Shown: piece after piece, positions 34,160 through 43,798 of the stretch
Layout of the letters: the number at the start of each line of letters is the position of its first letter
Position numbering within the stretch: the stretch's first letter is position 1
NCBI GenBank assembly: GCA_919902505.1
Contig: CAKKRE010000003.1
Span: 1-64,000, forward strand
Source: Nitrospiraceae bacterium
Lineage (GTDB): Bacteria > Nitrospirota > Nitrospiria > Nitrospirales > Nitrospiraceae
Reading direction: 5' to 3'
DNA: 64,000 bases
Translations under genes and position numbers: made by a program
The notes under the pieces: generated by a model
Database searches by the model: none
What the model was told of the DNA's origin: nothing
The model's input: the letters and a program-made list of their open reading frames with translations, nothing else

Positions 34160-35998
34160 CTAAGCAGATGACATCAGGTTTCGTGCGCGGAGGCCTTCCT
34201 GACTCGACGATGCACGGCATGGCTTCATGCCCCGGCGCTTCGTGACCAGGCACCGGTCGATCACCAGATAGTCGAGGCCGGAGCGCAGGAGCACCTCCAC
34301 CGCATCGCAGGCTCCGCCGACGATGGGGGATCCATGAAGGTTAAACGAGGTATTGAGCACCACCCATCGACCCGTCACCCGTCCGAATGCCTCGATGAGC
34401 GCGTGGAAGGACGGATTCAGATCCTTCCACACCATCTGCACCCGCGCCGTCTGATCCGCCGAATGTACGGCCGCGATGAAGTCTGCGCGGCGCCCGGTGG
34501 TCTCGAAGGCGTGCATCATGTATGGACTGACACGCGGCCTCGGCAGTACCGACGGAACATGGACATACCGTTCAGCCTGCTCTCCCAGCACCGCCGGCGC
34601 AAAGGGCATCCAAAAGTCCCGCTGCTTGATCATATGGTTGATGACGTTCACCACGGCCGGATTGCCGGGATCCGCAAGGATGGAGCGATTCCCGAGCGCT
34701 CTCGCGCCGAACTCCATCCGTCCGGAACAGCGAGCCACAATGTGGCCCTGAGCCAGCAGTTCGGCCGTGCGCGCTTCCGGATCATCCAGTTCCTGAAACT
34801 CCACGGCCTCACCGTACCTAGCTCGCGCTTCCGCCAGGTCCGCACCGGCCTCCGGCCCCACATAGATGTCATCGAAGTGAATATCGTCCAGTGCTCCACC
34901 CTGGCGTACATGACATTGCCATACGGCGCCGAACGGCAGCGTTTCGTCGCCACAGGAGGGAAACACATCAAAATACTCGAGCGCGGACAGTTCGGCGACC
35001 CGGTGATTGGCCTTCACATTCATAAACACTCCGCCCGCCGCCAGCACCTTGCGCACCCCGGTCCGTTCCATGGCTGCAGCCACCCATCGGCACATCAGAT
35101 CCTCGGTAAAGAGTTGCACCCCCGCGGCCACCAGGTCGAAACGCACGGTTCGAAGATCATCCATCAGCCTGGGGAGAATGGCGTTCGTCCGTTCGGATGT
35201 CTTTCGACGGAAACACAAAGGATTCTCGGGATCGAGGTCCAAGTAACGGGCAAACGAGTTCGCCACCTCACGCCCCTGCTCCACACCGGCATACGGAGCC
35301 AGGCCCATCACCTTGTACTCGTGCTCATGAGGGCGCATGCCGAGCAAGTATGTCACCGACGCATAGATGTTCCCCAGGGAATGGCCAATGGGTGTTGAGG
35401 CCAGCAAGCGTAACTGTCCCTGCTGAGCCAGGTACACCTGCGCGCAGCTGTCATCGCCGCCGCCGTCCAAGGTCAACACCAGATGCGGCTCCTCCCAGTT
35501 CTTGCAGAGCGCGTAATAGGCCGACGCGGCATGGTTCGAATGGTGATGAAACCGGCTGACCGGAATGCCATCGAGGCCACACTGTGCCAACTGTCGCTCA
35601 ATCACAGGATGACTCATTGCCGTCCGCCGCGAGACTTGCCACCCCCGTCCCAGTTCTTCGATCGAAGCCGGTACAAGGCCCGCGCATCTGGAAGCGGCGC
35701 CGGACCAGTCACCCGCGAGAACGAGGTCTTTCCAGGAGCGTGAGTTCCGGGCGTAACACCGGAGCAGGTCTTCACGAGTTTCCTTCACAGGGCTGTTGAG
35801 ATTGCTGAGACACACATGATCGAGGCGTCGCGCATCCAAGCCATACGCTTTCACGCAAGCCATGACCGCCTGGAGGGGAAACCCGATCGCCCCCTTCTCT
35901 CGAGTCACCCGTTCTTCCTGGACCCCAAAGACCACTCGTCCGTCCTGGCACAACACAACGGAGGCGTCGATGCCTTCATTGATACCCAGAATCAGCAT
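34160..35998 (-). CDS. Carbamoyltransferase (NodU/CmcH family), copy 1
   Basis: This family makes carbamoyl-adenylate from carbamoyl phosphate and ATP in its C-terminal YrdC-like domain and transfers it to a hydroxyl in the N-terminal Kae1-like domain. The N-terminus LILGINEGIDASVVL, metal-binding His residues in FHHHSNHAASA (H151-H156), DGGGDD, and GGVFMNVKANH are present. So are the C-terminal SGRMEFGARALGNRSILADP and LNTSFNLHGSPIV. The 612-residue length is normal. In this locus the acceptor should be a sugar of the surface polysaccharide. The start overlaps the stop of the GT4 gene by a few bases. Confidence 0.93.
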   Translation of the reverse strand: MLILGINEGIDASVVLCQDGRVVFGVQEERVTREKGAIGFPLQAVMACVKAYGLDARRLDHVCLSNLNSPVKETREDLLRCYARNSRSWKDLVLAGDWSGAASRCAGLVPASIEELGRGWQVSRRTAMSHPVIERQLAQCGLDGIPVSRFHHHSNHAASAYYALCKNWEEPHLVLTLDGGGDDSCAQVYLAQQGQLRLLASTPIGHSLGNIYASVTYLLGMRPHEHEYKVMGLAPYAGVEQGREVANSFARYLDLDPENPLCFRRKTSERTNAILPRLMDDLRTVRFDLVAAGVQLFTEDLMCRWVAAAMERTGVRKVLAAGGVFMNVKANHRVAELSALEYFDVFPSCGDETLPFGAVWQCHVRQGGALDDIHFDDIYVGPEAGADLAEARARYGEAVEFQELDDPEARTAELLAQGHIVARCSGRMEFGARALGNRSILADPGNPAVVNVINHMIKQRDFWMPFAPAVLGEQAERYVHVPSVLPRPRVSPYMMHAFETTGRRADFIAAVHSADQTARVQMVWKDLNPSFHALIEAFGRVTGRWVVLNTSFNLHGSPIVGGACDAVEVLLRSGLDYLVIDRCLVTKRRGMKPCRASSSQEGLRARNLMSSA

Positions 35999-37062
35999 GC
36001 CACCCTCTTCGGCCCCAGCACCTCACGATAGAGATCGACCGTTTTCCTGACAATGTGATCCTGCGCAACGAGGGCGGTCCACGCTCGACCGTTGGAGCGC
36101 ACGGGACGGGCAAGCATGTCGGCCAATCCCTTTCCCAGGGCCTGCGGCTTCCGTTCGACGATTCTGGACGGGACTACTCCGGCCAGGCGTTCCCGGACAT
36201 CTCCGACATCGACCGACACAACCGGCAGATTACAGGCCAACGCCTCCTGGACGATCGTCGGAGACCCCTCCCAATCGCTGGTGAGAAGCAGGCAATCGAC
36301 GCCGTTCAACATGGTTGCGACTGTCGAATGCGGCACACGCCCATCTAATGTCACGAACCGGATCGGGCCACATTCCTTCACTGCCTCGTTCACCGCCGCC
36401 TGCGCAAGATCCAACCGTTTCACCGCCGGTGAAAGCCCCGCATTGAACAGCACGACGCGATCCTGCTCCGGCCACCCGAGTTCCTGTCGAGCGTCAGACC
36501 GGGATCGGGGAACAAAGAGATTCGTGTCCACCCCGGACGGCAGGACAACCGCGCGGTCTCCAGCCCACCATAACCGGCGCGCCAGCCCTTCGCTGACACA
36601 GATGATCCGGGCCGCCTTGCGAGCGGCATACTGAGACAACCAGCGGCGCAGCGCGGACCGGATCCACGGATCGCTCGGAGCGGGATTGAGATCGCTCCCG
36701 CGAAAGGTGATTACCAAAGGCACCGTCGCGATCAGGCTCGCGAAAAACGCCGTCATGGTCCCATACTGCGCATGCACGAGATCCGGGCGAAAGGAATCCA
36801 TCAGGCCACGCAGCCTTGCGGACTCCCGGCGCAAACTGCGCAAATCCGTCCTGGACGCCAGACAGAACGTCTCCGCAACCACACCCACCTCCCGCATCGC
36901 CTCGACTTGTTTCTTCGCAAAAATCATCGCCGAACCCTCGGCTTCGCCCGGAAACAGGTAGAGCACGCGAATGGGGCGGCCTTGCAGGGGTGCCGGGTCC
37001 CTCTGCCGATCCTCGTACGACACGGCCATTCCGACCATATCTGACATGCACCCTCGAATCAC
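35992..37062 (-). CDS. Glycosyltransferase family 4 (GT-B fold)
   Basis: The N-terminal domain begins RVLYLFPGEAEGSA. The C-terminal Rossmann domain has the donor-site elements VVLFNAGLSPAVKRLDLAQAA and EGSPTIVQEALACNLPVVSVDVGD, with the conserved Glu of the EX7E motif. LPSGVDTNLF marks the start of the second domain, as in most GT4 enzymes. It uses an activated sugar and acts at the cytoplasmic face. The start is uncertain: GTG 37062 overlaps the upstream stop as GTGA, and ATG 37047 or 37038 are alternatives. Confidence 0.9.
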   Translation of the reverse strand: MIRGCMSDMVGMAVSYEDRQRDPAPLQGRPIRVLYLFPGEAEGSAMIFAKKQVEAMREVGVVAETFCLASRTDLRSLRRESARLRGLMDSFRPDLVHAQYGTMTAFFASLIATVPLVITFRGSDLNPAPSDPWIRSALRRWLSQYAARKAARIICVSEGLARRLWWAGDRAVVLPSGVDTNLFVPRSRSDARQELGWPEQDRVVLFNAGLSPAVKRLDLAQAAVNEAVKECGPIRFVTLDGRVPHSTVATMLNGVDCLLLTSDWEGSPTIVQEALACNLPVVSVDVGDVRERLAGVVPSRIVERKPQALGKGLADMLARPVRSNGRAWTALVAQDHIVRKTVDLYREVLGPKRVAC

Positions 37063-38207
37063 GGTCCAACCGAACGAAAGGTCTCCCGATACACCTTCGA
37101 CTGTTGCACCGCCCGCGCAAAGACCTCATGCCCGGTGGCATTCCAATGGTTGTCGTCGGGAAACTCGAACCTGAGCTGCCGTTGCCTGTAGTCCGCGATG
37201 AAGGCCGGCTGCATATCGATGACCTCGAAACCCTGCTGCCTGGCACGATCCATCAGATGCATTCGCATCACGGCCGCATAGGCATCCCCAACGGACGCCA
37301 GCCGAGCGGTATCGTAGAGTTCAGGCCGGATCCCATCAACGGCCAGCGCGATGCGACCGGGCGGCAGTCCCGACATGTTCGGCAGACGCTGGAGAAACGC
37401 CTCGATCGCCCGGTCGGAATCGGCGACCCTGACCGGCGTGGCCGCCGCCGCGGTATTTCCGACGAACCGCGGCCGGCTGATGGCCGACTGTCCCGGCCGA
37501 TAGGCCCATCGCTTCCACACCTCCCGAATTTCAAGATTCACATACAAATACATCCCGAGTGAAGACCCGGCCCAAAAATCACGCCACCAGGGCACCGGCC
37601 GGTCGATGCGCATCAGCTCGAGCCGCCCGTCCGGCGACTCCACGAAGTAATGCAACCCCGGCTCGCTCTTATATTGACGCAGACTTTCATCGAAATCGTT
37701 GCCGATGATCACCACCGTCAACCCGTCGGGATGGAATGTGTCCCTGACATATTGCGCGTAGGCCAGATACTGGCTCAGGGAGGACCCCGACGTCCCGAAT
37801 CCATACACACGTCCGGCAGAGCCGACGGTACCGGCGAGCCTGGCCACCCCCGTCTGAAGAAACGGAACCATGACGGCCTCCACAAAACTATCTCCGATGA
37901 CGGCCAATAGCGGCGTCTTGGCCGACGGGTCGTACTCCTGATCGTTCACAAACCCATAATTGTTGGTTCTCACTCGATTGACGATCGAAAAGTTCCAACC
38001 CCGCGAATACACCGACTCCCGACGGGGGGTAAAACGAAACACGGGATTCTGCTCATCCACGGAGAGGCCCCGAAGTCCCTCGTTGACCGGAAGCCACCGG
38101 CAGATGACTTCCAGCAACAGTGCCACCACGACCAGGGACACGAGCGTGGATGCGAGCGCCAACACCACCGGCCGCCTGCCCCGTCGCGGCGATTGCACGT
38201 TTGTCAT
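37059..38207 (-). CDS. SGNH/GDSL-type hydrolase or acyltransferase, membrane-anchored
   Basis: One N-terminal helix (PVVLALASTLVSLVVVALLLE) anchors the protein in the inner membrane, facing the periplasm. The SGNH catalytic elements are visible: block I GDSFVEA with the nucleophilic Ser, a Gly in GFGTSGSS, Asn in GNDFDES, and the late DNHWNATGH with Asp and His. Proteins of this layout in polysaccharide loci usually add or remove O-acyl groups (AlgX/AlgJ-like). Which reaction applies here cannot be told. It is the second gene of the run, after the flippase. Confidence 0.78.
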   Translation of the reverse strand: MTNVQSPRRGRRPVVLALASTLVSLVVVALLLEVICRWLPVNEGLRGLSVDEQNPVFRFTPRRESVYSRGWNFSIVNRVRTNNYGFVNDQEYDPSAKTPLLAVIGDSFVEAVMVPFLQTGVARLAGTVGSAGRVYGFGTSGSSLSQYLAYAQYVRDTFHPDGLTVVIIGNDFDESLRQYKSEPGLHYFVESPDGRLELMRIDRPVPWWRDFWAGSSLGMYLYVNLEIREVWKRWAYRPGQSAISRPRFVGNTAAAATPVRVADSDRAIEAFLQRLPNMSGLPPGRIALAVDGIRPELYDTARLASVGDAYAAVMRMHLMDRARQQGFEVIDMQPAFIADYRQRQLRFEFPDDNHWNATGHEVFARAVQQSKVYRETFRSVGP

Positions 38208-38294
38208 CGACGCTCTCCGCCCATGGATGAATATCGATAAGTCATGAACGTGGCAGCAGGGTCGCAAAAATGCGAAGCCTCGCCACTCCTTCCG

Positions 38295-39659
38295 TTAGCG
38301 AGGGCGATTTGACGGCTCGCCGGACACACAGCGCCCGACCGGCCCGGAGGAGCATTCACGAAGCCGCGGCAACATTCGACGGTAGAAGGCCGTGGCCAGC
38401 AGCAGGCCGGCCAACGCATACTGGAGGCTGATCGCCACGGCGATGCCCAGCAGCCCGCCCGCCAAAAAGCCGAAGGCCTTCAAGGCGAGGCCCCCGAGAC
38501 TGGCCACGGCCTCGACCCTGGCGGGAATGCCTGTTTCGCCTTCGGCATAAAACGCATTGACCAGCAGATGATTCACTCCCCCGCACAACAGCCCTCCGGC
38601 GCAGGCGAAGAATGTCATCCGGAGAGTCGCCATCTCCTGACTTGTAATTCCTCCCTGGCCCGGCTGTCCCCCGGACCATAATCCGATACTCTGCCCGAAA
38701 ATTGCCACTGTCGACAGACCGACGAAGGCGAGCGCGCTGAGTCCTGCCACTCCAACCAGCCTTGCTCGACACACCGCCACAAATTCCTCCCAAGCGCGAG
38801 CCTGCGCCAGTTTCGCCAGGGTCGGCACGACCGGCGTGACAAATCCCTGATTGAAGATACGAACGACCGCAGCCAGTACCCGCCAGGTCAGCTCAAGCAT
38901 CACCAGGCTGCCTGCACCCAAGAAGGAAGTCAGAAAACGATCCGCGACGAATCCGGTCCGGACAAAGGCCGCGCTCAACACAAGCGGTCGCATACGCACA
39001 CCCACCTCGCGTAGGCACGTGACCGCACCCGGAAACGAACCAGGCACCCATGCTCCTAGTGCCTTCAACAACAGGAGCGCCGGCCCGCTGAGCACAAAGA
39101 CCTGGACCCAGGCCGCAAGCCTCACCCCACCACTCGACAGCGCCATGACTAGGACCCACCATCCAAGCAGCGAACAGAGGAGGAGCGCGCCGGCCGTCCA
39201 GATGAACCGGTCCCTGGCCTGGTAGAACGCGGACAACAGCGTGAAACAGGCCACCCCGATGAGCGCGGTCAGTTGGATTCGTGTCAGCTCGACGGTGAGT
39301 TGCCTGGTCGCATCCGAAAATCCAGGAACCATCACACCCACCAGGGACGGCGCCGCGGAGTACAACACCAGCGTCACAAGGGCGGCCAGCGCCCCGACTC
39401 CTAGGAACAACGGCCAGGCCAGCCGCCGTCGCTCAACTCCCGTGAGAGCGGACAGCAGCGGCACGAGCACAAACGACAGCGGGTCCATCACCACAACCGA
39501 CAACAGCTGGAGCAATGTCGTCCCCGCGTATAACGCGTCGGTATCGGGTCCGGCCCCCAAGTGGGCGACGGTATACCACTGGATGCCGAACGAGGACAGG
39601 AGCTGTGCGGCGGTCAGGAGGGACAGCCCCATTCCCAGCCCCAAAACGTTACGCCCCAT
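38295..39659 (-). CDS. MurJ/Wzx-type lipid-linked oligosaccharide flippase
   Basis: About 12-14 membrane helices over 454 residues, with the MVF/MATE-like pattern: ALYAGTTLLQLLSVVVMDPLSFVLVPLLS near the N-terminus, a Gln and Arg in SAFYQARDRF, and LLVNAFYAEGETGIP in the later half. These match MurJ-related exporters used in many exopolysaccharide loci instead of classical Wzx. It probably flips the undecaprenyl-linked repeat unit across the inner membrane before polymerisation. It is the first gene of a minus-strand run of eleven genes and is divergent from the outer-membrane gene at 39819. Confidence 0.82.
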   Translation of the reverse strand: MGRNVLGLGMGLSLLTAAQLLSSFGIQWYTVAHLGAGPDTDALYAGTTLLQLLSVVVMDPLSFVLVPLLSALTGVERRRLAWPLFLGVGALAALVTLVLYSAAPSLVGVMVPGFSDATRQLTVELTRIQLTALIGVACFTLLSAFYQARDRFIWTAGALLLCSLLGWWVLVMALSSGGVRLAAWVQVFVLSGPALLLLKALGAWVPGSFPGAVTCLREVGVRMRPLVLSAAFVRTGFVADRFLTSFLGAGSLVMLELTWRVLAAVVRIFNQGFVTPVVPTLAKLAQARAWEEFVAVCRARLVGVAGLSALAFVGLSTVAIFGQSIGLWSGGQPGQGGITSQEMATLRMTFFACAGGLLCGGVNHLLVNAFYAEGETGIPARVEAVASLGGLALKAFGFLAGGLLGIAVAISLQYALAGLLLATAFYRRMLPRLRECSSGPVGRCVSGEPSNRPR

Positions 39660-39777
39660 ATGGCGACTCCCTCTTCAGCAGTCCATCAACGCATATAAAT
39701 CCGCGATCGGCGGTTCGTGGCTCATATCACGCCATCGCCGGAATCAAGTCAAGGTGCCGTATCCAAGGTGTTCCGCG

Positions 39778-39807
39778 TTGACGGATCGTATCCGGCCCAC
39801 TTATGAT
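39778..39807 (+). promoter_or_regulatory. Putative sigma-70 promoter for the duplicated outer-membrane protein
   Basis: TTGACG (39778-39783) and TATGAT (39802-39807) are 18 bp apart. Transcription would start near 39814, only a few nucleotides before the GTG at 39819. The message may be leaderless or translation may start elsewhere. Confidence 0.45.
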
Positions 39808-39818
39808 CCGCTCCCATT

Positions 39819-42089
39819 GTGCTGCAGGTAAGCCCCCTCACATGGCGTGCACTCACGCTGGTCGTCATTTGCACGGCCCTGCCCATGTTCCACACCCGCA
39901 CGGCCTCAGCGGACAGTGCGGCATCGTCGGCGTCCACTGCGCATGATCTGGATTTGCGCCTCGAAACAACGACGTATCTGCTCAACCTTGAAAAACAAGG
40001 GCTCGAAGACAACACCTTCACCAACGGACTCGGGCGCGACACCACGCTCATCGGCAACCTACTGAATGTGTATGTGCGGAAACGCCTGCTGTCCTCCGTA
40101 GACGTGGACCTTGGAGTATTCGCCAACATGCCGTACGGTCATGACAGGGAAATCTCACAGGTCCGGCCGATCATCCGCCTCCAATACAAACCAACGGAGG
40201 AAGTGTCCGCCCTATTCGGCACCCTGGCTGGCCCGCACCGGGACTTTCATGATGCGGTCTTCGACAATGCCAACAGGTTCGTACGGCCCCTCGAACAGGG
40301 CGCACAAGTCCTGGTGGACTCCCGGTATTATCGCCAGGACTTGTTCATCAATTGGGAGCAGGCGTTTCGCGGCTCCGCCACCAACCGGTACGATATCGGG
40401 TATGCCGGGCAGTTGCGCGCCGGCCCCTTCCGTTTCAACGCACAAGCCCATTGGGTCCGCAACGGCCAAGCGCTCCTAAAACTGGACCGGTCGTTCGACA
40501 CCGCGGAGAACCTGGTCACCGCCGCAGGGCCTGAGCTGGTGCTCGAACCATCCACCTATTTCCCCGCCCTGGCCTGGTGGAATCAGCTTGGCATTCGCGC
40601 CACCTATCTGACCTCATTGAATGAGTCGCCGGGCAGCCAGCCGGCAATCCGCGGCCGTGGCTACGAGTTGAGCGTCTGGCTGGATGTCGCCGGGTGGCGG
40701 CCGTCGGTGTCGTTCTGGCGCGGACGACAATTTCTCAGCCAGCAGGGCGACCCGGAATATGCGGCGAGCAATTTTCCTGAGTTCGGCCTGTCGAAAATCA
40801 TCCCGCTCGGCCGGTCCGCTTCAATCGAGTTCGGCGTGCAGGCGCGCCGCGTCCGCGCCTTCTTTACTGAAGACGGCATCACGTACCAGAACCGCGATAC
40901 CTTCAAGTGGGTGAACCAGCAATATCTCGTCTTCAATTGGAATTGGGACACCACCGACGGACAATTCGTGCGCGATCTCTTTGCCTCCAGTGAGCCCCTC
41001 GCCATTGAGTCGAAGCCGGCGAATACGCCGACCCGATTTACGGCCAAACTCGACACCCTGACCTATGTGTATAACATCGGCTATTCCGGCCTCCGGCAAA
41101 TCGGAGGGCGACCGGTCGCGAACAGTACCCTCGCCGGTCAATACCTTGCGCCTGTGCTCAGATACAGCCCCTCGTCCAGGTTGAATCTGGATATCGGTGT
41201 CTTTGCAGGGTTGCCCGTCGGGGATACGCAGCGATTCCACACGGTGCAGCCGATCCTGTCGGCGGAGTATGAACTCTGGCCGGCGGTGTCGCTGATCGCC
41301 GGCACAATCAAGCGTAATCACCCCTTCGTGGATGCGCTGTTCAACGACGCCTCCCTGTTTTCACGCCCTCTGGAACAAGGATTCCAACTCCTGGTGAACC
41401 GGGAACATTACCAGCAGGATCTGTTCATCAACTGGAACCAGATCGAGACGTTTCAAAAGGCGGAGCGATTCGACGTGGGCTACGCAGGGCGCGCGAGCGC
41501 CGGGTTCTTTTCCTTGAACGGCCAAGTCTACTGGACACACAGCGGGGGGGCCCAGTATTCGGAATCCCGCACGTTTTTCGGCGCCGGCCTGCCGAGGGAC
41601 CGGCCGGCTTCGAACAATTTCCTGACGGCCGTCGGGCCGCAATTTACGTTCCAGCCCAGTCGCTACTCGTCGGCCCTATCGTGGTTTCGTGAAATCGATG
41701 TGATGGCGCTGTACCTCACCAGCCAAAACGAACCGACCCAGAGCGGAGCACCGATCGTTCGCGGCCGGGGCTACCAACTGACGGCCGGTGTGGATCTGGA
41801 CGGCTGGCGGCCGTATGTCACGATCTGGCGAGGCGAGCATTTCGTGAATGAACAGGGCGACCCGGCCTACTACGCGGGAAACTTCACGGAGTTCGGGCTC
41901 TTGCGCGATGTTCTGCTGCCGGCCGGCTTCTCCTTGCGGGTCGGCGGGTTCGGGCGCGTGATCGAGAATCGCGTGACCCATACCGAGTATGCGTTACTCA
42001 ACTGGTCCTGGGATCAATCGCCCTGGCGCGAGTTCTGCTTGCGACCGACGCTACTGCATCGAAGCGAGTCGTCCTGCAGCCGGCCTTGA
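39819..42089 (+). CDS. Outer-membrane-type protein made of two tandem homologous halves
   Basis: A signal peptide (about residues 10-31, ending TASA) is followed by two halves that align to each other: about 45-380 and 408-740, offset by 360-370 residues. Matching pairs are RPLEQGAQVLV with RPLEQGFQLLV, YRQDLFINW with YQQDLFINW, RGRGYELSVWLDVAGWRP with RGRGYQLTAGVDLDGWRP, and QQGDPEYAA with EQGDPAYYA. The alternating aromatic and polar residues indicate beta-strands, so it may be a two-barrel or fused porin-like protein. I do not recognise the family. Its position beside the polysaccharide locus suggests a surface or secretion role. The GTG start is the only one that includes the signal peptide. 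Confidence 0.75.
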   Translation: MLQVSPLTWRALTLVVICTALPMFHTRTASADSAASSASTAHDLDLRLETTTYLLNLEKQGLEDNTFTNGLGRDTTLIGNLLNVYVRKRLLSSVDVDLGVFANMPYGHDREISQVRPIIRLQYKPTEEVSALFGTLAGPHRDFHDAVFDNANRFVRPLEQGAQVLVDSRYYRQDLFINWEQAFRGSATNRYDIGYAGQLRAGPFRFNAQAHWVRNGQALLKLDRSFDTAENLVTAAGPELVLEPSTYFPALAWWNQLGIRATYLTSLNESPGSQPAIRGRGYELSVWLDVAGWRPSVSFWRGRQFLSQQGDPEYAASNFPEFGLSKIIPLGRSASIEFGVQARRVRAFFTEDGITYQNRDTFKWVNQQYLVFNWNWDTTDGQFVRDLFASSEPLAIESKPANTPTRFTAKLDTLTYVYNIGYSGLRQIGGRPVANSTLAGQYLAPVLRYSPSSRLNLDIGVFAGLPVGDTQRFHTVQPILSAEYELWPAVSLIAGTIKRNHPFVDALFNDASLFSRPLEQGFQLLVNREHYQQDLFINWNQIETFQKAERFDVGYAGRASAGFFSLNGQVYWTHSGGAQYSESRTFFGAGLPRDRPASNNFLTAVGPQFTFQPSRYSSALSWFREIDVMALYLTSQNEPTQSGAPIVRGRGYQLTAGVDLDGWRPYVTIWRGEHFVNEQGDPAYYAGNFTEFGLLRDVLLPAGFSLRVGGFGRVIENRVTHTEYALLNWSWDQSPWREFCLRPTLLHRSESSCSRP

Positions 42090-42103
42090 GACACACTTCT
42101 CTC

Positions 42104-42155
42104 TTGCCACCCCGCATCAAGCCCGTTAGAGTAGCACCAGCGAAATATACTGGTG
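42104..42155 (+). promoter_or_regulatory. Possible promoter and leader hairpin for the small beta-barrel gene
   Basis: TTGCCA (42104-42109) and TAGAGT (42127-42132) are 17 bp apart, a moderate sigma-70 match. Just downstream, CACCAG (42135-42140) and CTGGTG (42150-42155) form a perfect inverted repeat around an AT-rich 9-nt loop. This could be a leader hairpin or a protein-binding site. Confidence 0.35.
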
Positions 42156-42175
42156 TTCGTTCAGTTGGAGGGGCT

Positions 42176-42805
42176 ATGTTCCGCAGATGGATCGGTACCG
42201 TGCTGGGAATTGTTGTCATGTGCGCACCGGCGCTCGTCCATGCCGAAAACTATGCCGCCTTCGCGGTAGGACCGAATGTGGCGACCTTGGACACCACGGA
42301 CGCCGGGAAACTCGACCTTAACACCAACCTGGCCTTTGGCGGAAAATTCGGCCACTACTTCGATGACCGCGGGTTCAACTGGTTCGGGCTTGAGGTCGAC
42401 GTCTACCGATCACAATCGAACGTCAAAGCCCAGACCCCCCCGCGGCAGGGAACCAATCTGCTTCTCTCGGGACCGATTCCTGGGAGCGATTTCCTGGTTC
42501 ACTCCCTTGCGTTTAATGCCCTGGTTCGCGTCACCGGCTATCAATACAAAGTTGAGCCCTATGCCGGGCTTGGCCTCGGCCTCAATCTGGGAAATATTTC
42601 AGACGGGAACTTTCGACCGGAAGCGTCGTTTGCTCCGAGTTTCAACGTGTTGGCAGGCATCAAGTATTATCTCACCGCAAAAGTCGCCCCGTTCATCGAA
42701 TACAAATATAATTTCGCGCACTTCTCCTTCGATCGAACCAACGTCACCGCTGACTACCGCGCCAATCTCTTCATGTTCGGCGTCGCCTACCATTTCGACC
42801 GATAG
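42176..42805 (+). CDS. Small outer-membrane beta-barrel protein (OmpA/OmpW-like porin fold)
   Basis: From the ATG at 42176, preceded by GGAGG, the protein has a signal peptide ending VHAE and about 185 mature residues. The alternating pattern (FAVGPNVATL, FGLEVDVYRS, LAFNALVRVTGY, KVAPFIEYKYNF) fits an eight-stranded barrel of the outer membrane protein beta-barrel family. It ends MFGVAYHFDR, with Phe three residues from the end. No binding function can be assigned. It is the second gene of a plus-strand set that includes a polysaccharide deacetylase. Confidence 0.82.
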   Translation: MFRRWIGTVLGIVVMCAPALVHAENYAAFAVGPNVATLDTTDAGKLDLNTNLAFGGKFGHYFDDRGFNWFGLEVDVYRSQSNVKAQTPPRQGTNLLLSGPIPGSDFLVHSLAFNALVRVTGYQYKVEPYAGLGLGLNLGNISDGNFRPEASFAPSFNVLAGIKYYLTAKVAPFIEYKYNFAHFSFDRTNVTADYRANLFMFGVAYHFDR

Positions 42806-42920
42806 ACGGGCCCGGCTCTGGAATCCAGCCTCATAGACAGGGTAGTCTTGACTGCGGCGACACCGGCCCGCTCGCAAGGCGCCGAGGAACTCCCTCGCCG
42901 CCAGAGGACCATCACCTGTC

Positions 42921-43796
42921 ATGCGCACGACCCGACATTGTCATCTCACCATCGATCTGGAAGATTATAAACATGCCACCATGCTGGACATGGGGTTGCC
43001 GCCGCGTACCGATCCCGATCAAGCCTGGCGTGGGCTGACTAGGATCTTCTCCGCCCTGCGGACGACCGCCGGCGAACCGCACGTCACCCTCTTTACCACC
43101 GGACAGGTTGCGCGGGACCAACCGGATCTCGTCGGCGAAATGGCCCGGCGCGGGCATGAGATCGGTTGCCACGGCGACCAGCATGAAGACCTGTTCACGC
43201 TCGACCGCGAGGGGTTCCTGCGCAGCCTTCGACGGGCCAAGGCTTCGCTCGAAGAGGCCGCGGGCCAAGCCGTGCTCGGCTTCAGGGCCCCCAACTTTTC
43301 CCTCGACGACCGGTCTCCATGGGCCTATGACACACTGAACGAAACGGGATTCCTCTACGACTCCAGCCTGGTGACGGAAGGGCCGCGAACGGCCGCGGAA
43401 CAGTACGATTGCCTGCCACTCGGGGACCGCCGCCTGTTCGAATTTCCGCTCTACCGGCGGCGAATCGGTCCTCGCCACGGCATTCGTGTCATCGGCGGGA
43501 CCTATTTTCGCCTGCTCCCCCTCCCCGTGATCCTGCGGTTGATGGACGAGGCGATAGACAACGGATTCATCCCGGTAGTGTACCTGCACGCCGCCGATGC
43601 CGACGATCGACCCAGCCCCGTCCGTTGGCACGAGATGCAGGGACTCCCCACGCTGACCCGAAGCCGATGGACAATCCATCAGACACAATGGACCTTGGGC
43701 ACCAAGGGAGTGGCCGAGAAACTCCGCGCCGTCCTCGAACGGTTTCCCAACCTGGGCCCCATGCGCAAGGCCCTGCCCCCGTCCGTGACGGCGTAG
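42921..43796 (+). CDS. Polysaccharide deacetylase (NodB domain)
   Basis: A carbohydrate esterase family 4 enzyme that removes N- or O-acetyl groups from polysaccharide. The catalytic elements are visible: DLED with the Asp base at about residue 12, TLFTTG, and the metal-binding H84-GDQ-H88 in CHGDQHED. FRAPNF also fits the family. Its length and its YLHAADAD segment resemble the deacetylases of exopolysaccharide (XrtA/PEP-CTERM-type) loci. No signal peptide is present, so it probably acts in the cytoplasm or on lipid-linked intermediates. The stop at 43796 is 2 nt before the next ATG, showing an operon with the carbamoyltransferase. Confidence 0.92.
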   Translation: MRTTRHCHLTIDLEDYKHATMLDMGLPPRTDPDQAWRGLTRIFSALRTTAGEPHVTLFTTGQVARDQPDLVGEMARRGHEIGCHGDQHEDLFTLDREGFLRSLRRAKASLEEAAGQAVLGFRAPNFSLDDRSPWAYDTLNETGFLYDSSLVTEGPRTAAEQYDCLPLGDRRLFEFPLYRRRIGPRHGIRVIGGTYFRLLPLPVILRLMDEAIDNGFIPVVYLHAADADDRPSPVRWHEMQGLPTLTRSRWTIHQTQWTLGTKGVAEKLRAVLERFPNLGPMRKALPPSVTA

Positions 43797-43798
43797 AC

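Noticed and set aside
43409-43798. N-terminal extension of the second carbamoyltransferase frame
   Set aside because: It overlaps the deacetylase gene and the family N-terminus begins exactly at the ATG at 43799.
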